A stretch of DNA of 22,609 nucleotides from Reyranella sp. (lineage in GTDB: Bacteria > Pseudomonadota > Alphaproteobacteria > Reyranellales > Reyranellaceae), in NCBI GenBank assembly GCA_016780605.1, contig JADHLS010000003.1, positions 1-22,609 on the forward strand. The letters are read 5' to 3'. This document shows, piece by piece, positions 7,299 through 16,545 of this stretch. The notes beneath the pieces were generated by a model that was not told where the DNA came from, did no database searches, and was given only the letters and a program-made list of their open reading frames with translations. The position numbers were made by a program, and so were the translations under genes. The number at the start of each line of letters is the position of its first letter. The first letter of the stretch is position 1.

Positions 7299-8897
7299 TC
7301 AGTTCGGCTTGGTCTTGGCGATCGAACGGACTTCCTTCAGAGAATCGAACACCGACTTGCCGGGCTCGCCCGTCTGCGTCAGGCCGAGCAGGCGCTCGTA
7401 CTCTCGGATCGCCGTCCGTGTCGCCGGGCCGAGCACTCCATCGGGCGCCTCGCGCGAAAAGTTGAGCTGAAGCAGCAGTGCCTGCACGGCCTTGATCTGA
7501 TCGGCGCTCGACTGAGGCCAGGCTTCGGCATCGTCCTTGGGCGTTGGCACGTCGGCGGCTTTCGCCGCGTCGATCTTTGCGGATTCTGCCTTGGCATCTT
7601 CAGCCTTGGCCGATTCCGCTGGTGCAGTCTCGGGCTTGGCCGCCTCGGCCTTCGCCCCTGCGTCGCGACGCTTCTGCGCCTCCTGCAGGGCCACGAACAC
7701 ATCGCGCGTCGGTTCGCCGGTCTCACGGATGCCGACGATGCGCTCGAACGCGCGGATAGCATTGCGCGTCATGGGCCCAACGGCACCGTCGGGCTTGTCG
7801 CGCAGCAACTTCAGATCGACGAGCGCCTGCTGGATCACGCGGACCTGCTCGGTGGCGGCCTTGGGCCAGCCGATCGAATCCACATCCGGCTCGACAGCCA
7901 TCATCGGTGGCAGGGCAGGCTTCGGCATGATCCCCGTCTCGGCAGGAGGTGGCGGAGGAGGGGAGGGCTTGGGCGGCTGCAGCGTTTCGACGATCTGCTT
8001 GAACTCGGCCTGACCGAACTGCTGGGCGCGCTCCAGTTCGCCCGGCAGCAGGATGCGTTGCAGCGCCTGGACTCGCTGGCTCGCGATCTTCATCAGCTGG
8101 CTTTCGGCGCCGCGATTGGTCTGGTGCTCGAATTCCGCGGTGATTGCAAACCAAGCCAGCGCGATCGCGGGATCCTTCACATCCGCGTCGCCTCGCTCGT
8201 AGATGTCGCCCAAGGTGAACATCGAGGCGGTCATGCCCTGGCGCGCTGCCGAACGCAGGAGCTCGACGGCTTCCTTGACGTTGCGCGGCGCGCCCTTTCC
8301 GTCGCGCAGGAGCAGGGCGAGGTTGTGCTTGGCCATCGGCAGGTTGGCGTCGACGGCCTTGCGGTACCACTCGATGGCCTTGGTCGAATCGCGTTCGACG
8401 ACAAAGCCGCGCTCGTACATCACGCCGACATTGAAGGCCGACTGGGCGGAACCTCGCTGCGCGGCGCGCAGAAGCCAGCCTGCGCCCGCCTGCTGGTCCT
8501 TGGTGATCCCGACGCCCTGTACCAGGCGGCGCGCGAGCTCTTCCATGGCGGTGACGTCGTCGGCACTCGCGCGATTGCGCACCTCATCGATGGGCATGGC
8601 CGGCCAATCGATCGAGGCGGGATCCTTGTCCTGGGCGGCAGCCGTCGGCGGCGTGGAGGCGGCGGCCGTCACGCCGCCGAAGTCCGTACTGGTCGGTTCA
8701 GGCGGAGGCGCTGCCTCGGGAAGAGCAATCGTCGGCGCGGCCGCTGGCGCTGGTTGTGCCGTCGGCGAATGGGTGGTCCCTGCTGCCTCGCTGAGGCGCG
8801 GCAGTACCGTCTGCGGTGGCCAAGTCAGCCACGCGCCGGCCGCTCCCGCCGCGATCACCAGGACGGCGGCGCCGGCCATCTGGGTAGCGCGCTTCAT
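7299..8897 (-). CDS. Sel1-repeat protein with two peptidoglycan-binding domains
   Basis: A 532-residue envelope protein. It has a basic N-terminus with one hydrophobic segment (about residues 8-26, anchor or uncleaved signal), an Ala/Pro-rich linker to about 90, then Sel1-type repeats (about 115-255; for example SAFNVGVMYERGF and AKHNLALLLRDGKG). Two peptidoglycan_binding_1 modules follow, one around 345-410 (DGAVGPMTRNAIRAFE) and one around 460-527 (DGVLGPATRTAIREYE). They are separated by a low-complexity AKAE/AKPE linker. The layout suggests a wall-attached scaffold facing the periplasm. The ATG at 8897 was chosen because it directly precedes the hydrophobic segment; the longer frame to 8972 would run into the heme A synthase gene. 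It lies 25 bases after that gene on the same strand. Confidence 0.85.
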   Translation of the reverse strand: MKRATQMAGAAVLVIAAGAAGAWLTWPPQTVLPRLSEAAGTTHSPTAQPAPAAAPTIALPEAAPPPEPTSTDFGGVTAAASTPPTAAAQDKDPASIDWPAMPIDEVRNRASADDVTAMEELARRLVQGVGITKDQQAGAGWLLRAAQRGSAQSAFNVGVMYERGFVVERDSTKAIEWYRKAVDANLPMAKHNLALLLRDGKGAPRNVKEAVELLRSAARQGMTASMFTLGDIYERGDADVKDPAIALAWFAITAEFEHQTNRGAESQLMKIASQRVQALQRILLPGELERAQQFGQAEFKQIVETLQPPKPSPPPPPPAETGIMPKPALPPMMAVEPDVDSIGWPKAATEQVRVIQQALVDLKLLRDKPDGAVGPMTRNAIRAFERIVGIRETGEPTRDVFVALQEAQKRRDAGAKAEAAKPETAPAESAKAEDAKAESAKIDAAKAADVPTPKDDAEAWPQSSADQIKAVQALLLQLNFSREAPDGVLGPATRTAIREYERLLGLTQTGEPGKSVFDSLKEVRSIAKTKPN

Positions 8898-8922
8898 GGA
8901 ATGGGCTGACTGAGGCTGCCGC

Positions 8923-9945
8923 TCATGCGCCGACCATAGCCGAGACCGGCCTCGCCCGAGAAGGCGTCGCACGATGGCGGACCGCGATCAAAATAGTGAG
9001 CAGAATGACTGCACCGGCCTGATGCAATGTCGCGACCGAAATCTCCACCCCTGTCAGGATCGTGGCAATTCCGAGGCTGAGCTGGACGAGCGCCATCGCT
9101 GCGGCGACCAGCGCTACCGGGCGACGGGCGCGCAACGCCATGATCAGCACACCCAGCACCAGGAGCTTGGCCAGCCATCGATGCACGAACTGCACCGTGG
9201 TCGGGTTCTCGAAGAAGTTGATCCACCACGGCGACTGATCGAACAGGTTTGGTGGAATCCAGTAGCCCGACATGGTCGGGAACGTGTTGTGAGCACTGCC
9301 GGCACGCAAGCCGGCCATCAAGGCTCCCCAAGTCAACACGACGAAGAGCAAGGCGATCAAGACGGTCGCGTCGCGGCGCATGCGAGGGGCATCTTGCCGT
9401 GCGGTCTGCGGGCCGATGTCCAGGATCAGCCAGACCGTATAGGCATAAAGCGCGACGGCCAGCAGCAGATGAGCCGCAAGGCGGTAGTGACTGACCGATG
9501 GCCGATCGATCAGGCCGGACGCCACCATCGCCCAGCCCAGGGCGCCCTGCAGGCCACCCAGCACGAGCAGGGCGACGAGCCGAGGTTTGAGGGTCGGCGA
9601 CAGCGTCCCGCGCAGCCAGAACCAGGCAAGCGGCAGGGCGAATACCACCCCGATCAGCCGGCCCCACAGCCGATGGATGAACTCCAGCCAGAAGATTTCC
9701 TTGAACTCGGCGATCGTGAAACCACGGTTGACCAGTCGTCCCTGCGGCGAGGCCAGATACTTCTGCAGCTCCGCCTGCCACGCTGAATCCGACATCGGCG
9801 GCAGCCAGCCCGTCACCGGCCGCCACTCGACCATGGACAGTCCCGACTCGGTCAGCCGCGTGAGCGCGCCGATGACGATCATAAAAAAAATCATCGCAGC
9901 AACGACAATCAGCCAGTTGCGCACGGATGCCGGGACGGGTTGCAT
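8923..9945 (-). CDS. ctaA: Heme A synthase, Cox15/CtaA type
   Basis: A 340-residue inner-membrane enzyme that oxidises the C8 methyl of heme O to the formyl group of heme A for cytochrome c oxidase. About eight hydrophobic segments are visible in two similar halves. The candidate heme-ligating histidines are H91 (LEFIHRLWGR) and H159 in the first half and H255 (VQFVHRWLAK) and H308 (VATLHQAGA) in the second, the pattern expected for the family. The N-terminal LTRLTESGLSMVEWRPVTGWLPP block is typical of the alphaproteobacterial/mitochondrial subtype. No oxidase genes are nearby. The ATG at 9945 opens the conserved N-terminus; divergence from the flavo-iron-sulfur gene leaves a 146-base intergenic region. 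Confidence 0.95.
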   Translation of the reverse strand: MQPVPASVRNWLIVVAAMIFFMIVIGALTRLTESGLSMVEWRPVTGWLPPMSDSAWQAELQKYLASPQGRLVNRGFTIAEFKEIFWLEFIHRLWGRLIGVVFALPLAWFWLRGTLSPTLKPRLVALLVLGGLQGALGWAMVASGLIDRPSVSHYRLAAHLLLAVALYAYTVWLILDIGPQTARQDAPRMRRDATVLIALLFVVLTWGALMAGLRAGSAHNTFPTMSGYWIPPNLFDQSPWWINFFENPTTVQFVHRWLAKLLVLGVLIMALRARRPVALVAAAMALVQLSLGIATILTGVEISVATLHQAGAVILLTILIAVRHRATPSRARPVSAMVGA

Positions 9946-10032
9946 GCGGCCGGACCATGCGTGAAGCCGCCCCTCGCGTCATCAGGCATTAGTGTCGCGA
10001 ATTCTGCGGATGTCTTGCGCTCGAGGCTCAGC

Positions 10033-10061
10033 TTGTCTAATCGGTTCGCACACGAACGAAT
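10033..10061 (+). promoter_or_regulatory. Possible promoter with embedded inverted repeat
   Basis: TTGTCT (10033-10038) and ACGAAT (10056-10061) are spaced by 17 bases upstream of the 1162-residue oxidoreductase gene. The perfect inverted repeat GTTCG-CACA-CGAAC (10044-10057) lies between and partly over the -10-like element, as an operator could. The -10 match is weak (3 of 6). Confidence 0.22.
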
Positions 10062-10091
10062 CTCCCCTCCGCCCACCCGGATATTCCAGGC

Positions 10092-13000
10092 ATGATGTCG
10101 CCCTCGCTGAGCCATGGGCTCGGCTTTCCCGACCTTTACGACCGCGAGGGTCTTGTCCGGCTCGATGCCGCCTTCGTCGAATGGCTGAAGGCCAGCCATG
10201 TCGAGGCGCATGCCCGCTTGATGGCGGCGCGCGCGGCGCCCGACCAGCTTGCCGCGAAGGATGAATCCAATCTGTTGATCGAGGTGGCGCGTCCGCTGGA
10301 GGACTTCCTTGGCGAGTTCTTCGGCGTCGCCAAGGAAGCAGCCGAATTGCGGGCTCACCACAACAAGCTGGCGCCGATCTTCGACTGCAAGCGCCTGTTC
10401 GTGCAGCGATATGTGACACGCGCCATCAAGCCCGATGTCGCCGCGACGTTGGACGGCGAGAAGGTCACGGCCGACATCGCCCTGTCGGCCCGCCTGGAAG
10501 ACGGCCTGGAAGCATGGGAGCTCGCCTTCGCGCTCGCCGTGCGCGAACAGGCCGGCGCTGAGTTCAAGGTGGCGACACCGACGCCTGAAATCGAGGCGAT
10601 GGCCCGCTACGCCGCTTGGGCGCTGCACGCGCCGCAAGGCAAGAAGCGCCATCGCGACGGACCCTTGTTCAAGGTGCCGCACAAGCTCGACTTCGAGCAT
10701 CTGGTGCCGATCGAGACCGAGGTGGTGGATGGCGTCACCCGCATGCGCCTGCCCCGGCCCATGCTGCGCCATCGCGAGGGTTTCGCCCTGACCGACCAGG
10801 GCTTCGACCTGGTGCGCGCGCTCGACCATTCCAACTACTGCATCTGGTGCCACAACCAGGGCAAGGACAGCTGCTCGCGTGGCCTGAAGGACCGCAAGAG
10901 CGGAGCCTTCCAGAAGTCGCCCTTCGGGGTGACGCTGGCGGGCTGCCCGCTCGAGGAGAAGATCTCGGAGATGAACCTGCTGAAGAGCGAGGGCTTCTCC
11001 ATCGGCGCCTTGGCCATCGCTGCGGTCGACAATCCGCTGCTGGCAGCGACCGGCCATCGCATCTGCAACGACTGCATGAAAGCCTGCATCTATCAGAAGC
11101 AGGAGCCCGTCGACATCCCGCAGATCGAGACCCGCACCTTGAAGGACGTGCTCACCCTGCCGTGGGGCTTCGAGATTTATTCGCTGCTGACTCGTTGGAA
11201 TCCGCTCAATCTGCTGCGACCCATCCCTCGCTCGTCGAGCGGACGGACGGTGCTGGTCGTCGGACTTGGACCCGCCGGGTTCAACCTCGCCCATCACCTC
11301 ATGAACGACGGCCATGCCGTGGTCGGCATCGACGGGCTCAAGATCGAGCCGCTGCCGGTCGAGCAGTCGGGTGTTTCGGCCGATGGTGCGCGTCACGCGT
11401 TTGCCGCCGTGCATGATGTCGCCTCGCTGCGCGAAGACCTGGGCGAGCGCGCCATGGCGGGCTTCGGTGGCGTGGCCGAGTACGGCATCACGGTGCGCTG
11501 GGACAAGAACTACCTGAAGATGGTGCGCCTGCTGCTCGAGCGGCGCAGCCAGTTCTCAATGTTCGGCGGCGTGCGGTTCGGCGGCACCGTGACGGTCGAG
11601 AACGCATTGGCCATGGGCTTCGACCACGTGGCCTTGTGCGCCGGTGCCGGCAAACCGACTGTACTCGATCTTCCCAACGGTCTGGCGCGGGGCGTGCGCG
11701 CGGCATCGGACTTCCTGATGGCGCTGCAGCTCACTGGCGCGGCCAAGAAGAACTCCATCGCCAACCTGCAGATCCGCTTGCCGGTCGTGGTAATCGGCGG
11801 TGGTCTGACCGCCATCGACACGGCGACGGAATCGCTCGCCTACTATCCGCTGCAGGTCGAGAAGTTCCTGGCGCGGCACGAGGTCCTGGCGCAGGAGCGC
11901 GGCGAGGCGGCGGTGTTCGCGGCCATGAACGCCGAAGAGCGCGAGATTGCGGGTGAATTCATCGCCCACGCCCAGGCCATTCGCGCCGAGCGCGCTGCGG
12001 CTGAGCGTGAGGGGCGGGTGGCCGACATTGCCGGTCTGGTCAATGGCTGGGGCGGCGTCACCATCGCCTATCGCCGGCGGCTGATCGACTCGCCGTCCTA
12101 CACGCTGAACCATGAAGAGGTGCTGAAGGCGCTGGAAGAGGACATCCGCTTTGCCGAAGGCTTGTCACCGGTCGCGGTCGAGGTCGATGCCAACGGCCAC
12201 GCGAAGGCCCTCAAGGTGGCGGGAGAGCAGAACGGCCAGACAGTCGAGGCGACCTTGCCGGCACGCTCCATCCTGGTGGCGGCGGGCACGCAGCCTAACA
12301 CGGTGCTGGCGCGCGAAGACGCCACGCATGCCTTCATCGACGGCAAATACTTCCGCGCCCTCGATGAAGAAGGCAATCCGGCAACGCCCGAGCGCGTGGC
12401 CAAGCCCAAGGACGTGCGCGTCCTGATGTACCGCGCTGCCGACGGACGGTTCATGTCGTTCTTCGGCGACCTTCACCCGTCCTTCGCCGGCAACGTCGTG
12501 AAGGCCATGGGTGGCGCCAAGCAAGGCTATCCGGTGCTCACGCGCACCATGGAGAAGCTGCCGGCGCCCAAGCATACGCCGGCGGAGATCCTGAAGCGCG
12601 CCAACACCGAGTGGCGCGCCAAGGTCGTGCGCGTCGATCGCCTGACACCGACTATCGTCGAGGTGGTGGTCGAGGCGCCGGCCGCCGCGCGCAATTTCGA
12701 GCCGGGCCAGTTCTATCGCCTGCAGAATTACGAGGCCCGGTCGAAGAGGGTCGACGGCACCCTGCTCACGATGGAAGGCTTGGCGCTGACCGGGGCCTGG
12801 GTCGACAAGGACAAGGGCTTGCTGTCGCTGATCACGCTCGAAATGGGCGGTTCATCCGACCTCTGTGCACTGCTGGAGCCCGGCGAGCCGGTGATCGTCA
12901 TGGGTCCGACCGGCACCCCGACCGAGATCGAGCCGGGCGAAACGGTCGTGCTGGCGGGCGGCGGCCTCGGCAACGCCGTGCTGTTCTCGATCGGCCAGGC

Positions 13001-13580
13001 CTTCCGCAAGGCTGGCAGCAAGGTCCTGTATTTCGCCGGCTACAAGAAACCGGGTGACCGCTATAAGGTCGAGGAGATCGAAGCGGCGGCCGACGTGGTC
13101 GTCTGGGCCTGCGACGAGGGTCCGGGCTTCGCCGTCGCCCGGCCGCAGGACAAGTCGGTCGTCACCAACATAGTCGAGGCCATGCGCCGGTACGCCTCGG
13201 GCGAGCTGGGCGAGCAGCCGATTGCCTTCAAGGACGCCGACCGCATCGTCGCCATCGGCTCGGACGGCATGATGAACGCGGTGCGGCTCGCGCGGCACGG
13301 CGTGCTGAAGCCGTACATGAAGGCCGATCATCGCGCCCTGGCGTCGATCAATTCACCGATGCAATGCATGATGAAGGAGATCTGCGCCCAGTGCCTGCAG
13401 CTCCACCGCGATCCGGTGACCGGCAAGGAATCGGTGGTGTTTTCCTGCTTCAACCAGGACCAGGAGCTCGACCGGGTCGATTTCGACTGCCTGCGCCAGC
13501 GCCTGCGCCAGAACGGCGTGCAGGAGAAGATCGGCGCCCTCTGGATCGATCGTTCGCTGCGCCGGATCGGTGCGCGCTGA
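10092..13580 (+). CDS. Large flavo-iron-sulfur oxidoreductase, GltD/NfnB-like fused to PyrK/NfnA-like
   Basis: A 1162-residue cytoplasmic protein. Residues 1-240 show no domain I recognise. A cysteine-rich section follows (C250, C253, C261, C285, C325, C328, C332), placed like the [4Fe-4S] region in front of GltD-type flavoproteins. Next come two dinucleotide folds: VVGLGPAG (389-396, FAD) and VVIGGGLTAIDTATES (566-581, NAD(P)H). From about 839 a ferredoxin-reductase-like domain starts (FEPGQFYRLQ, then AGGGLGNAVL). It ends in C1092-x5-C1098-x2-C1101-x17-C1119, the spacing style of the [2Fe-2S] site of PyrK/NfnA subunits. In order and content it resembles NfnB joined to NfnA, so electron exchange between NAD(P)H and an iron-sulfur acceptor is plausible but not shown. 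The first of two adjacent ATGs was taken. The cupin gene follows after 57 bases. Confidence 0.8.
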   Translation: MMSPSLSHGLGFPDLYDREGLVRLDAAFVEWLKASHVEAHARLMAARAAPDQLAAKDESNLLIEVARPLEDFLGEFFGVAKEAAELRAHHNKLAPIFDCKRLFVQRYVTRAIKPDVAATLDGEKVTADIALSARLEDGLEAWELAFALAVREQAGAEFKVATPTPEIEAMARYAAWALHAPQGKKRHRDGPLFKVPHKLDFEHLVPIETEVVDGVTRMRLPRPMLRHREGFALTDQGFDLVRALDHSNYCIWCHNQGKDSCSRGLKDRKSGAFQKSPFGVTLAGCPLEEKISEMNLLKSEGFSIGALAIAAVDNPLLAATGHRICNDCMKACIYQKQEPVDIPQIETRTLKDVLTLPWGFEIYSLLTRWNPLNLLRPIPRSSSGRTVLVVGLGPAGFNLAHHLMNDGHAVVGIDGLKIEPLPVEQSGVSADGARHAFAAVHDVASLREDLGERAMAGFGGVAEYGITVRWDKNYLKMVRLLLERRSQFSMFGGVRFGGTVTVENALAMGFDHVALCAGAGKPTVLDLPNGLARGVRAASDFLMALQLTGAAKKNSIANLQIRLPVVVIGGGLTAIDTATESLAYYPLQVEKFLARHEVLAQERGEAAVFAAMNAEEREIAGEFIAHAQAIRAERAAAEREGRVADIAGLVNGWGGVTIAYRRRLIDSPSYTLNHEEVLKALEEDIRFAEGLSPVAVEVDANGHAKALKVAGEQNGQTVEATLPARSILVAAGTQPNTVLAREDATHAFIDGKYFRALDEEGNPATPERVAKPKDVRVLMYRAADGRFMSFFGDLHPSFAGNVVKAMGGAKQGYPVLTRTMEKLPAPKHTPAEILKRANTEWRAKVVRVDRLTPTIVEVVVEAPAAARNFEPGQFYRLQNYEARSKRVDGTLLTMEGLALTGAWVDKDKGLLSLITLEMGGSSDLCALLEPGEPVIVMGPTGTPTEIEPGETVVLAGGGLGNAVLFSIGQAFRKAGSKVLYFAGYKKPGDRYKVEEIEAAADVVVWACDEGPGFAVARPQDKSVVTNIVEAMRRYASGELGEQPIAFKDADRIVAIGSDGMMNAVRLARHGVLKPYMKADHRALASINSPMQCMMKEICAQCLQLHRDPVTGKESVVFSCFNQDQELDRVDFDCLRQRLRQNGVQEKIGALWIDRSLRRIGAR

Positions 13581-13637
13581 CGGCTTGCGGGACGCAGGGC
13601 GGGCCTGCACACTGGCCGCCATCGGGAGGGCATTCCG

Positions 13638-14072
13638 ATGACGACGTTGCAGCAACCGAAGATCCGAAAGCTCGCTGACGCAAACCGCGTCGAGTTCGGG
13701 CCGCTCGCCTACTACCATCCGCTGATTGCCGATGGCGACACGCCGGTGCGCACCGGCATCCAGACGTCGGCGCCCGGCTACGTCGCGCCGATGCATTTCC
13801 ATCCCTACGTCGAATTGCTGTTCATCATCGAAGGCGAGGCCGAGGTCTGGCTGCAGGGTGAGGAAGACAAGCCCGCCCGGCTGGGACCAGGTGACTGCGT
13901 GGCGCTGCCCGCCGACATTCCGCACAGCTTCCGGACCGTCGGCGACAAGCCGATGCGGCTGCTCGGCATCCACGCCAATCCCGACCGGGTCGTGACCTAC
14001 CTCGATCGCAAGAGCGACGCAGCGGGGTATCCCGTGCTCGACGGCAAGTTGGAACCGGTCAGGGCGTCCTGA
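13638..14072 (+). CDS. Cupin-domain protein
   Basis: A 144-residue single-domain cupin. The metal site is complete: H53, H55 and E59 in PMHFHPYVE and H96 in ADIPHSF. The second cupin motif is LGPGDCVALP. Such proteins are metal-dependent dioxygenases, isomerases or binding proteins; nothing here points to one substrate. The start is supported by GGGAGG about eight bases upstream. The stop region overlaps the tail of the convergent methyltransferase gene by 14 bases. It may be cotranscribed with the large oxidoreductase upstream. Confidence 0.85.
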   Translation: MTTLQQPKIRKLADANRVEFGPLAYYHPLIADGDTPVRTGIQTSAPGYVAPMHFHPYVELLFIIEGEAEVWLQGEEDKPARLGPGDCVALPADIPHSFRTVGDKPMRLLGIHANPDRVVTYLDRKSDAAGYPVLDGKLEPVRAS

Positions 14073-14742
14073 CGAACCTGAACAGCACCTTGTCCTGGCT
14101 GTAGTAACGCAGCTGATCGACGACCTTGGGGAAGTAGGGGCTGCCCACCGTCACGGGCATGAAGGCGTCGAGGTCGAGCGGCCGCACGGAGACAGTGAAG
14201 CCCGTCTGGGCGAACGCCTTCGAAACATCTTCCAGGGAATGGTCGTAGATCGGGATCGACGAGGTCTCGGCGATCAGCTTACGCCAGCGCGGCCACACCG
14301 CGCTGTCGGTATGGCAGCCCATGGCGGCGACGTAGGAACCGCCGGGCCGCAACGCTGCCTTGATGTCTCGGGCATGCGCGGCGAGGTCGCTCAACAGGTA
14401 GACCACCTCGTGGCTGAAGGCGTAGTCGAAGGTGCGGCCAAGCGCGGCGGCGCTGTCGCTGACCTTGTACTCGACCGGCCGATGGCCCTTCAGCAGATCG
14501 GCCCGCGCCACCGATTCCCGGGCTATATCGATGCCGACCGCACTTTTGTAAGGATGGCGGTCATAAAGCATGCGCAGGAATCCGCCCTGGTTGCAGCCAT
14601 AGTCGAGAATCGTCGAATCGTGCAGATCATGGGGGACGGAGACGTTGATCATGCGCCGCCAGATGGGCGCATGCGCTGCGCCCATCGCCTCTTCATCAGC
14701 GGGATTGCGGTTCCAGGTTGCGATCATCGAGGGGTGTTGCAT
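14059..14742 (-). CDS. Class I SAM-dependent methyltransferase
   Basis: A 227-residue Rossmann-fold methyltransferase. Motif I is ILDYGCNQGGF (about 45-55), followed by the acidic end of the second strand in VGIDIARESV (about 69-78). A later SHEVVYLLSDL block matches motif IV/post-IV. The region after it (HARDIKAALRPGGSYVA) is typical of small-molecule methyltransferases. The substrate is unknown. The start at 14742 is supported by AGGAG eight bases upstream; a longer frame would begin at 14781. The first 47 bases overlap the end of the MATE gene in another frame on the same strand, which suggests coupled translation. Confidence 0.85.
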   Translation of the reverse strand: MQHPSMIATWNRNPADEEAMGAAHAPIWRRMINVSVPHDLHDSTILDYGCNQGGFLRMLYDRHPYKSAVGIDIARESVARADLLKGHRPVEYKVSDSAAALGRTFDYAFSHEVVYLLSDLAAHARDIKAALRPGGSYVAAMGCHTDSAVWPRWRKLIAETSSIPIYDHSLEDVSKAFAQTGFTVSVRPLDLDAFMPVTVGSPYFPKVVDQLRYYSQDKVLFRFVRTP

Positions 14743-16126
14743 GGCTCGCTCCTGTCGTTGGAACAAGCCTAGCACGCCCAATCCCTGAACGTCGTGGTCC
14801 CCACGGCATGACGAGCAGCGGTCCCGCGATCAGGCTGCCGAAGGCAACCATGCCGATGGCGACGGCGACGAAAACGCCGGGCAAGCCCCAGCCGAGGATC
14901 TCGACCATGAACCATCCGCCAACAGTAGCGATGATCATGCGGGCGATGCCGGCGACGAACGGCGCCTTCATGCGCCCCGCGCCCTGGCTGGCGAACGACA
15001 GTGTCATGCCGAGGCCGAACAGGCAGTAGAACGGCGCCACGCGTGTGATGTAGGCCACAGTCGCCTCGACGACCCGTGGATCACTGGTGAACAGCCGCGC
15101 CCAACCCTCGGGCACGAAGGCCAGGGTCCAGCCGCACACGCCGAGCGCGCCGGCCGCCGTCAGGCTGCCGATCCAAGCGGAGCGCACGGCCCGCTTCCAG
15201 TCGTTGGCGCCGGCAGCGACGCCGACCAGGGTGGTGAGGCCGGAGCCGATGCCGAAGGCGAGCGGCACCAGCATGAATTCCAGCCTTACGCCGATGCCAT
15301 ATCCTGCGAGAGCCGCGACGCCGAAGCGGCCGACCAGGCCGGTCACCAGCATGGCGGTGAGGTTGGCGGTGAAGGCGGAGAACGAGGCGATGAGCCCGAC
15401 CCGCAGGATGTCCCAGAACAGCCGACCTTGCAGGCGGACGCCGGCCCACGCGGGCACGAAGCCCAGCTTGCCGCGCCACAGCGCACGTGCCTGCAGGAGA
15501 GCCGAGACGAGCGACGTGCTGAGCGATGAGATCGCGGGCCCCGCCATGCCGAGGCCCGGCCAGTCGCCGATACCGAGGGCGAGCACGTAAGAGAGCGGCA
15601 CCTGCGCGATCGACGAGACCAGCATGTAGCGGCCAGGCGTGGCCGCGTCGCCGCCGCCGCGCAGTAGCGCAGACAGGAAGAAGTTGGCCCAGATCACCAA
15701 TGCGCCGCTGAACAACACGTGGCTGTAGGTCAGCGCGTTGTCGAGCGAGTGGCCCTCGCCACCCAGCAGTCGATAGAGCGAGGGTGCCACGGTCCAGGCG
15801 AGCAGGGTGAACAGCAGCGCCAAGCCAAGGCCCAGCACCAGGGCATGCAGCACGAGCGCGCGTGCATCCTCGATGCGGCCGCCGCCCATCGCACGCGCCA
15901 TGGCCGCGGCCACACCGCCACCCATGCCGCCGGCCGCCATCATGGTCATCATCATCATGAAGGGGAAAACCAGGGCGAAGCCTGCCAGCGCCTCGGTGCC
16001 GAGTTTGCCGAAGATGAAGGTCTCGGCGATAGCCACGAAGGTCTGCGCCACCATCACGGCGGTGGTGGGGGCGGCGAGCCGCCATAGGCTGATGCCGATC
16101 GGCGCGGTCAGGAGGGGATGAGACAT
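14696..16126 (-). CDS. MATE-family efflux transporter
   Basis: A 476-residue polytopic inner-membrane protein of the multidrug and toxin extrusion family, which exports cationic drugs or metabolites using a Na+ or H+ gradient. About twelve hydrophobic helices are visible in two halves. The family-like blocks AETFIFGKLGTEALAGF near the N-terminus and VGLVGRFGVAALAGYGIGVRLE in the middle repeat the same theme. The start at 16126 (MSHPLLTAPIG) gives a normal N-terminus; a longer frame to 16186 would consume the intergenic palindrome. The exporter and the methyltransferase may act on the same compound, but this is only context. Confidence 0.9.
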   Translation of the reverse strand: MSHPLLTAPIGISLWRLAAPTTAVMVAQTFVAIAETFIFGKLGTEALAGFALVFPFMMMMTMMAAGGMGGGVAAAMARAMGGGRIEDARALVLHALVLGLGLALLFTLLAWTVAPSLYRLLGGEGHSLDNALTYSHVLFSGALVIWANFFLSALLRGGGDAATPGRYMLVSSIAQVPLSYVLALGIGDWPGLGMAGPAISSLSTSLVSALLQARALWRGKLGFVPAWAGVRLQGRLFWDILRVGLIASFSAFTANLTAMLVTGLVGRFGVAALAGYGIGVRLEFMLVPLAFGIGSGLTTLVGVAAGANDWKRAVRSAWIGSLTAAGALGVCGWTLAFVPEGWARLFTSDPRVVEATVAYITRVAPFYCLFGLGMTLSFASQGAGRMKAPFVAGIARMIIATVGGWFMVEILGWGLPGVFVAVAIGMVAFGSLIAGPLLVMPWGPRRSGIGRARLVPTTGASHATPLDDRNLEPQSR

Positions 16127-16140
16127 GGGCCTCTCTACAC

Positions 16141-16152
16141 GTGCATATGCAC
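16141..16152. promoter_or_regulatory. 12-bp perfect palindrome between divergent genes
   Basis: GTGCATATGCAC is self-complementary and sits 15 bases upstream of the MATE start, within the 88-base region shared with the divergent small cupin gene. The position suits an operator controlling the exporter. No regulator gene is adjacent. Confidence 0.35.
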
Positions 16153-16214
16153 ATTTAGCAAGGTGCAGCCGCGTGTCACCTGACAAAAGCCGCGTATCGC
16201 ATTAGGTTTTCGCC

Positions 16215-16511
16215 ATGAATACCGATCAGCGTCCGCTCGCGAAGCCCACCGTCCAGGTCGAGAACGACCGGGTCATCGTCACCGAATGGCGCTTTCCGCC
16301 CGGCGGCCACACCGGCTGGCACCGTCATAACCACGACTATGTCGTCGTGCCGGTCACGAGCGGCGAATTGCACATTTTTGACGGCAAGGCGACGGTTCCC
16401 GCGCCCCTGCGGTCCGGCGTGTCCTATGCCCGCCAGATCGGCGTCGAGCACGACGTCATCAATCCCAACAGCTTCGAGTTCGTTTTCGTCGAGATCGAGC
16501 TCAAGCCCTAA
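16215..16511 (+). CDS. Small cupin-domain protein
   Basis: A 98-residue single cupin barrel. The histidine cluster GHTGWHRHNHDYVVVP (H32, H36, H38, H40) and H79 (VEHDVIN) can supply the metal ligands. The GELHIFDG strand is typical. The function is unknown; related short cupins are often labelled sugar-binding or uncharacterised. It is divergent from the MATE gene and is followed by the 153-base leader of the helicase gene. Confidence 0.8.
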   Translation: MNTDQRPLAKPTVQVENDRVIVTEWRFPPGGHTGWHRHNHDYVVVPVTSGELHIFDGKATVPAPLRSGVSYARQIGVEHDVINPNSFEFVFVEIELKP

Positions 16512-16545
16512 GCCGTGCGCGACGCAGCTGCGCAGGCAGGCTGCA

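Noticed and set aside
9909..11414. 501-codon minus-strand frame opposite the large oxidoreductase and across the divergent region
   Set aside because: It covers the promoter region and the cysteine-rich part of a well supported plus-strand gene; the composition is typical of a shadow.
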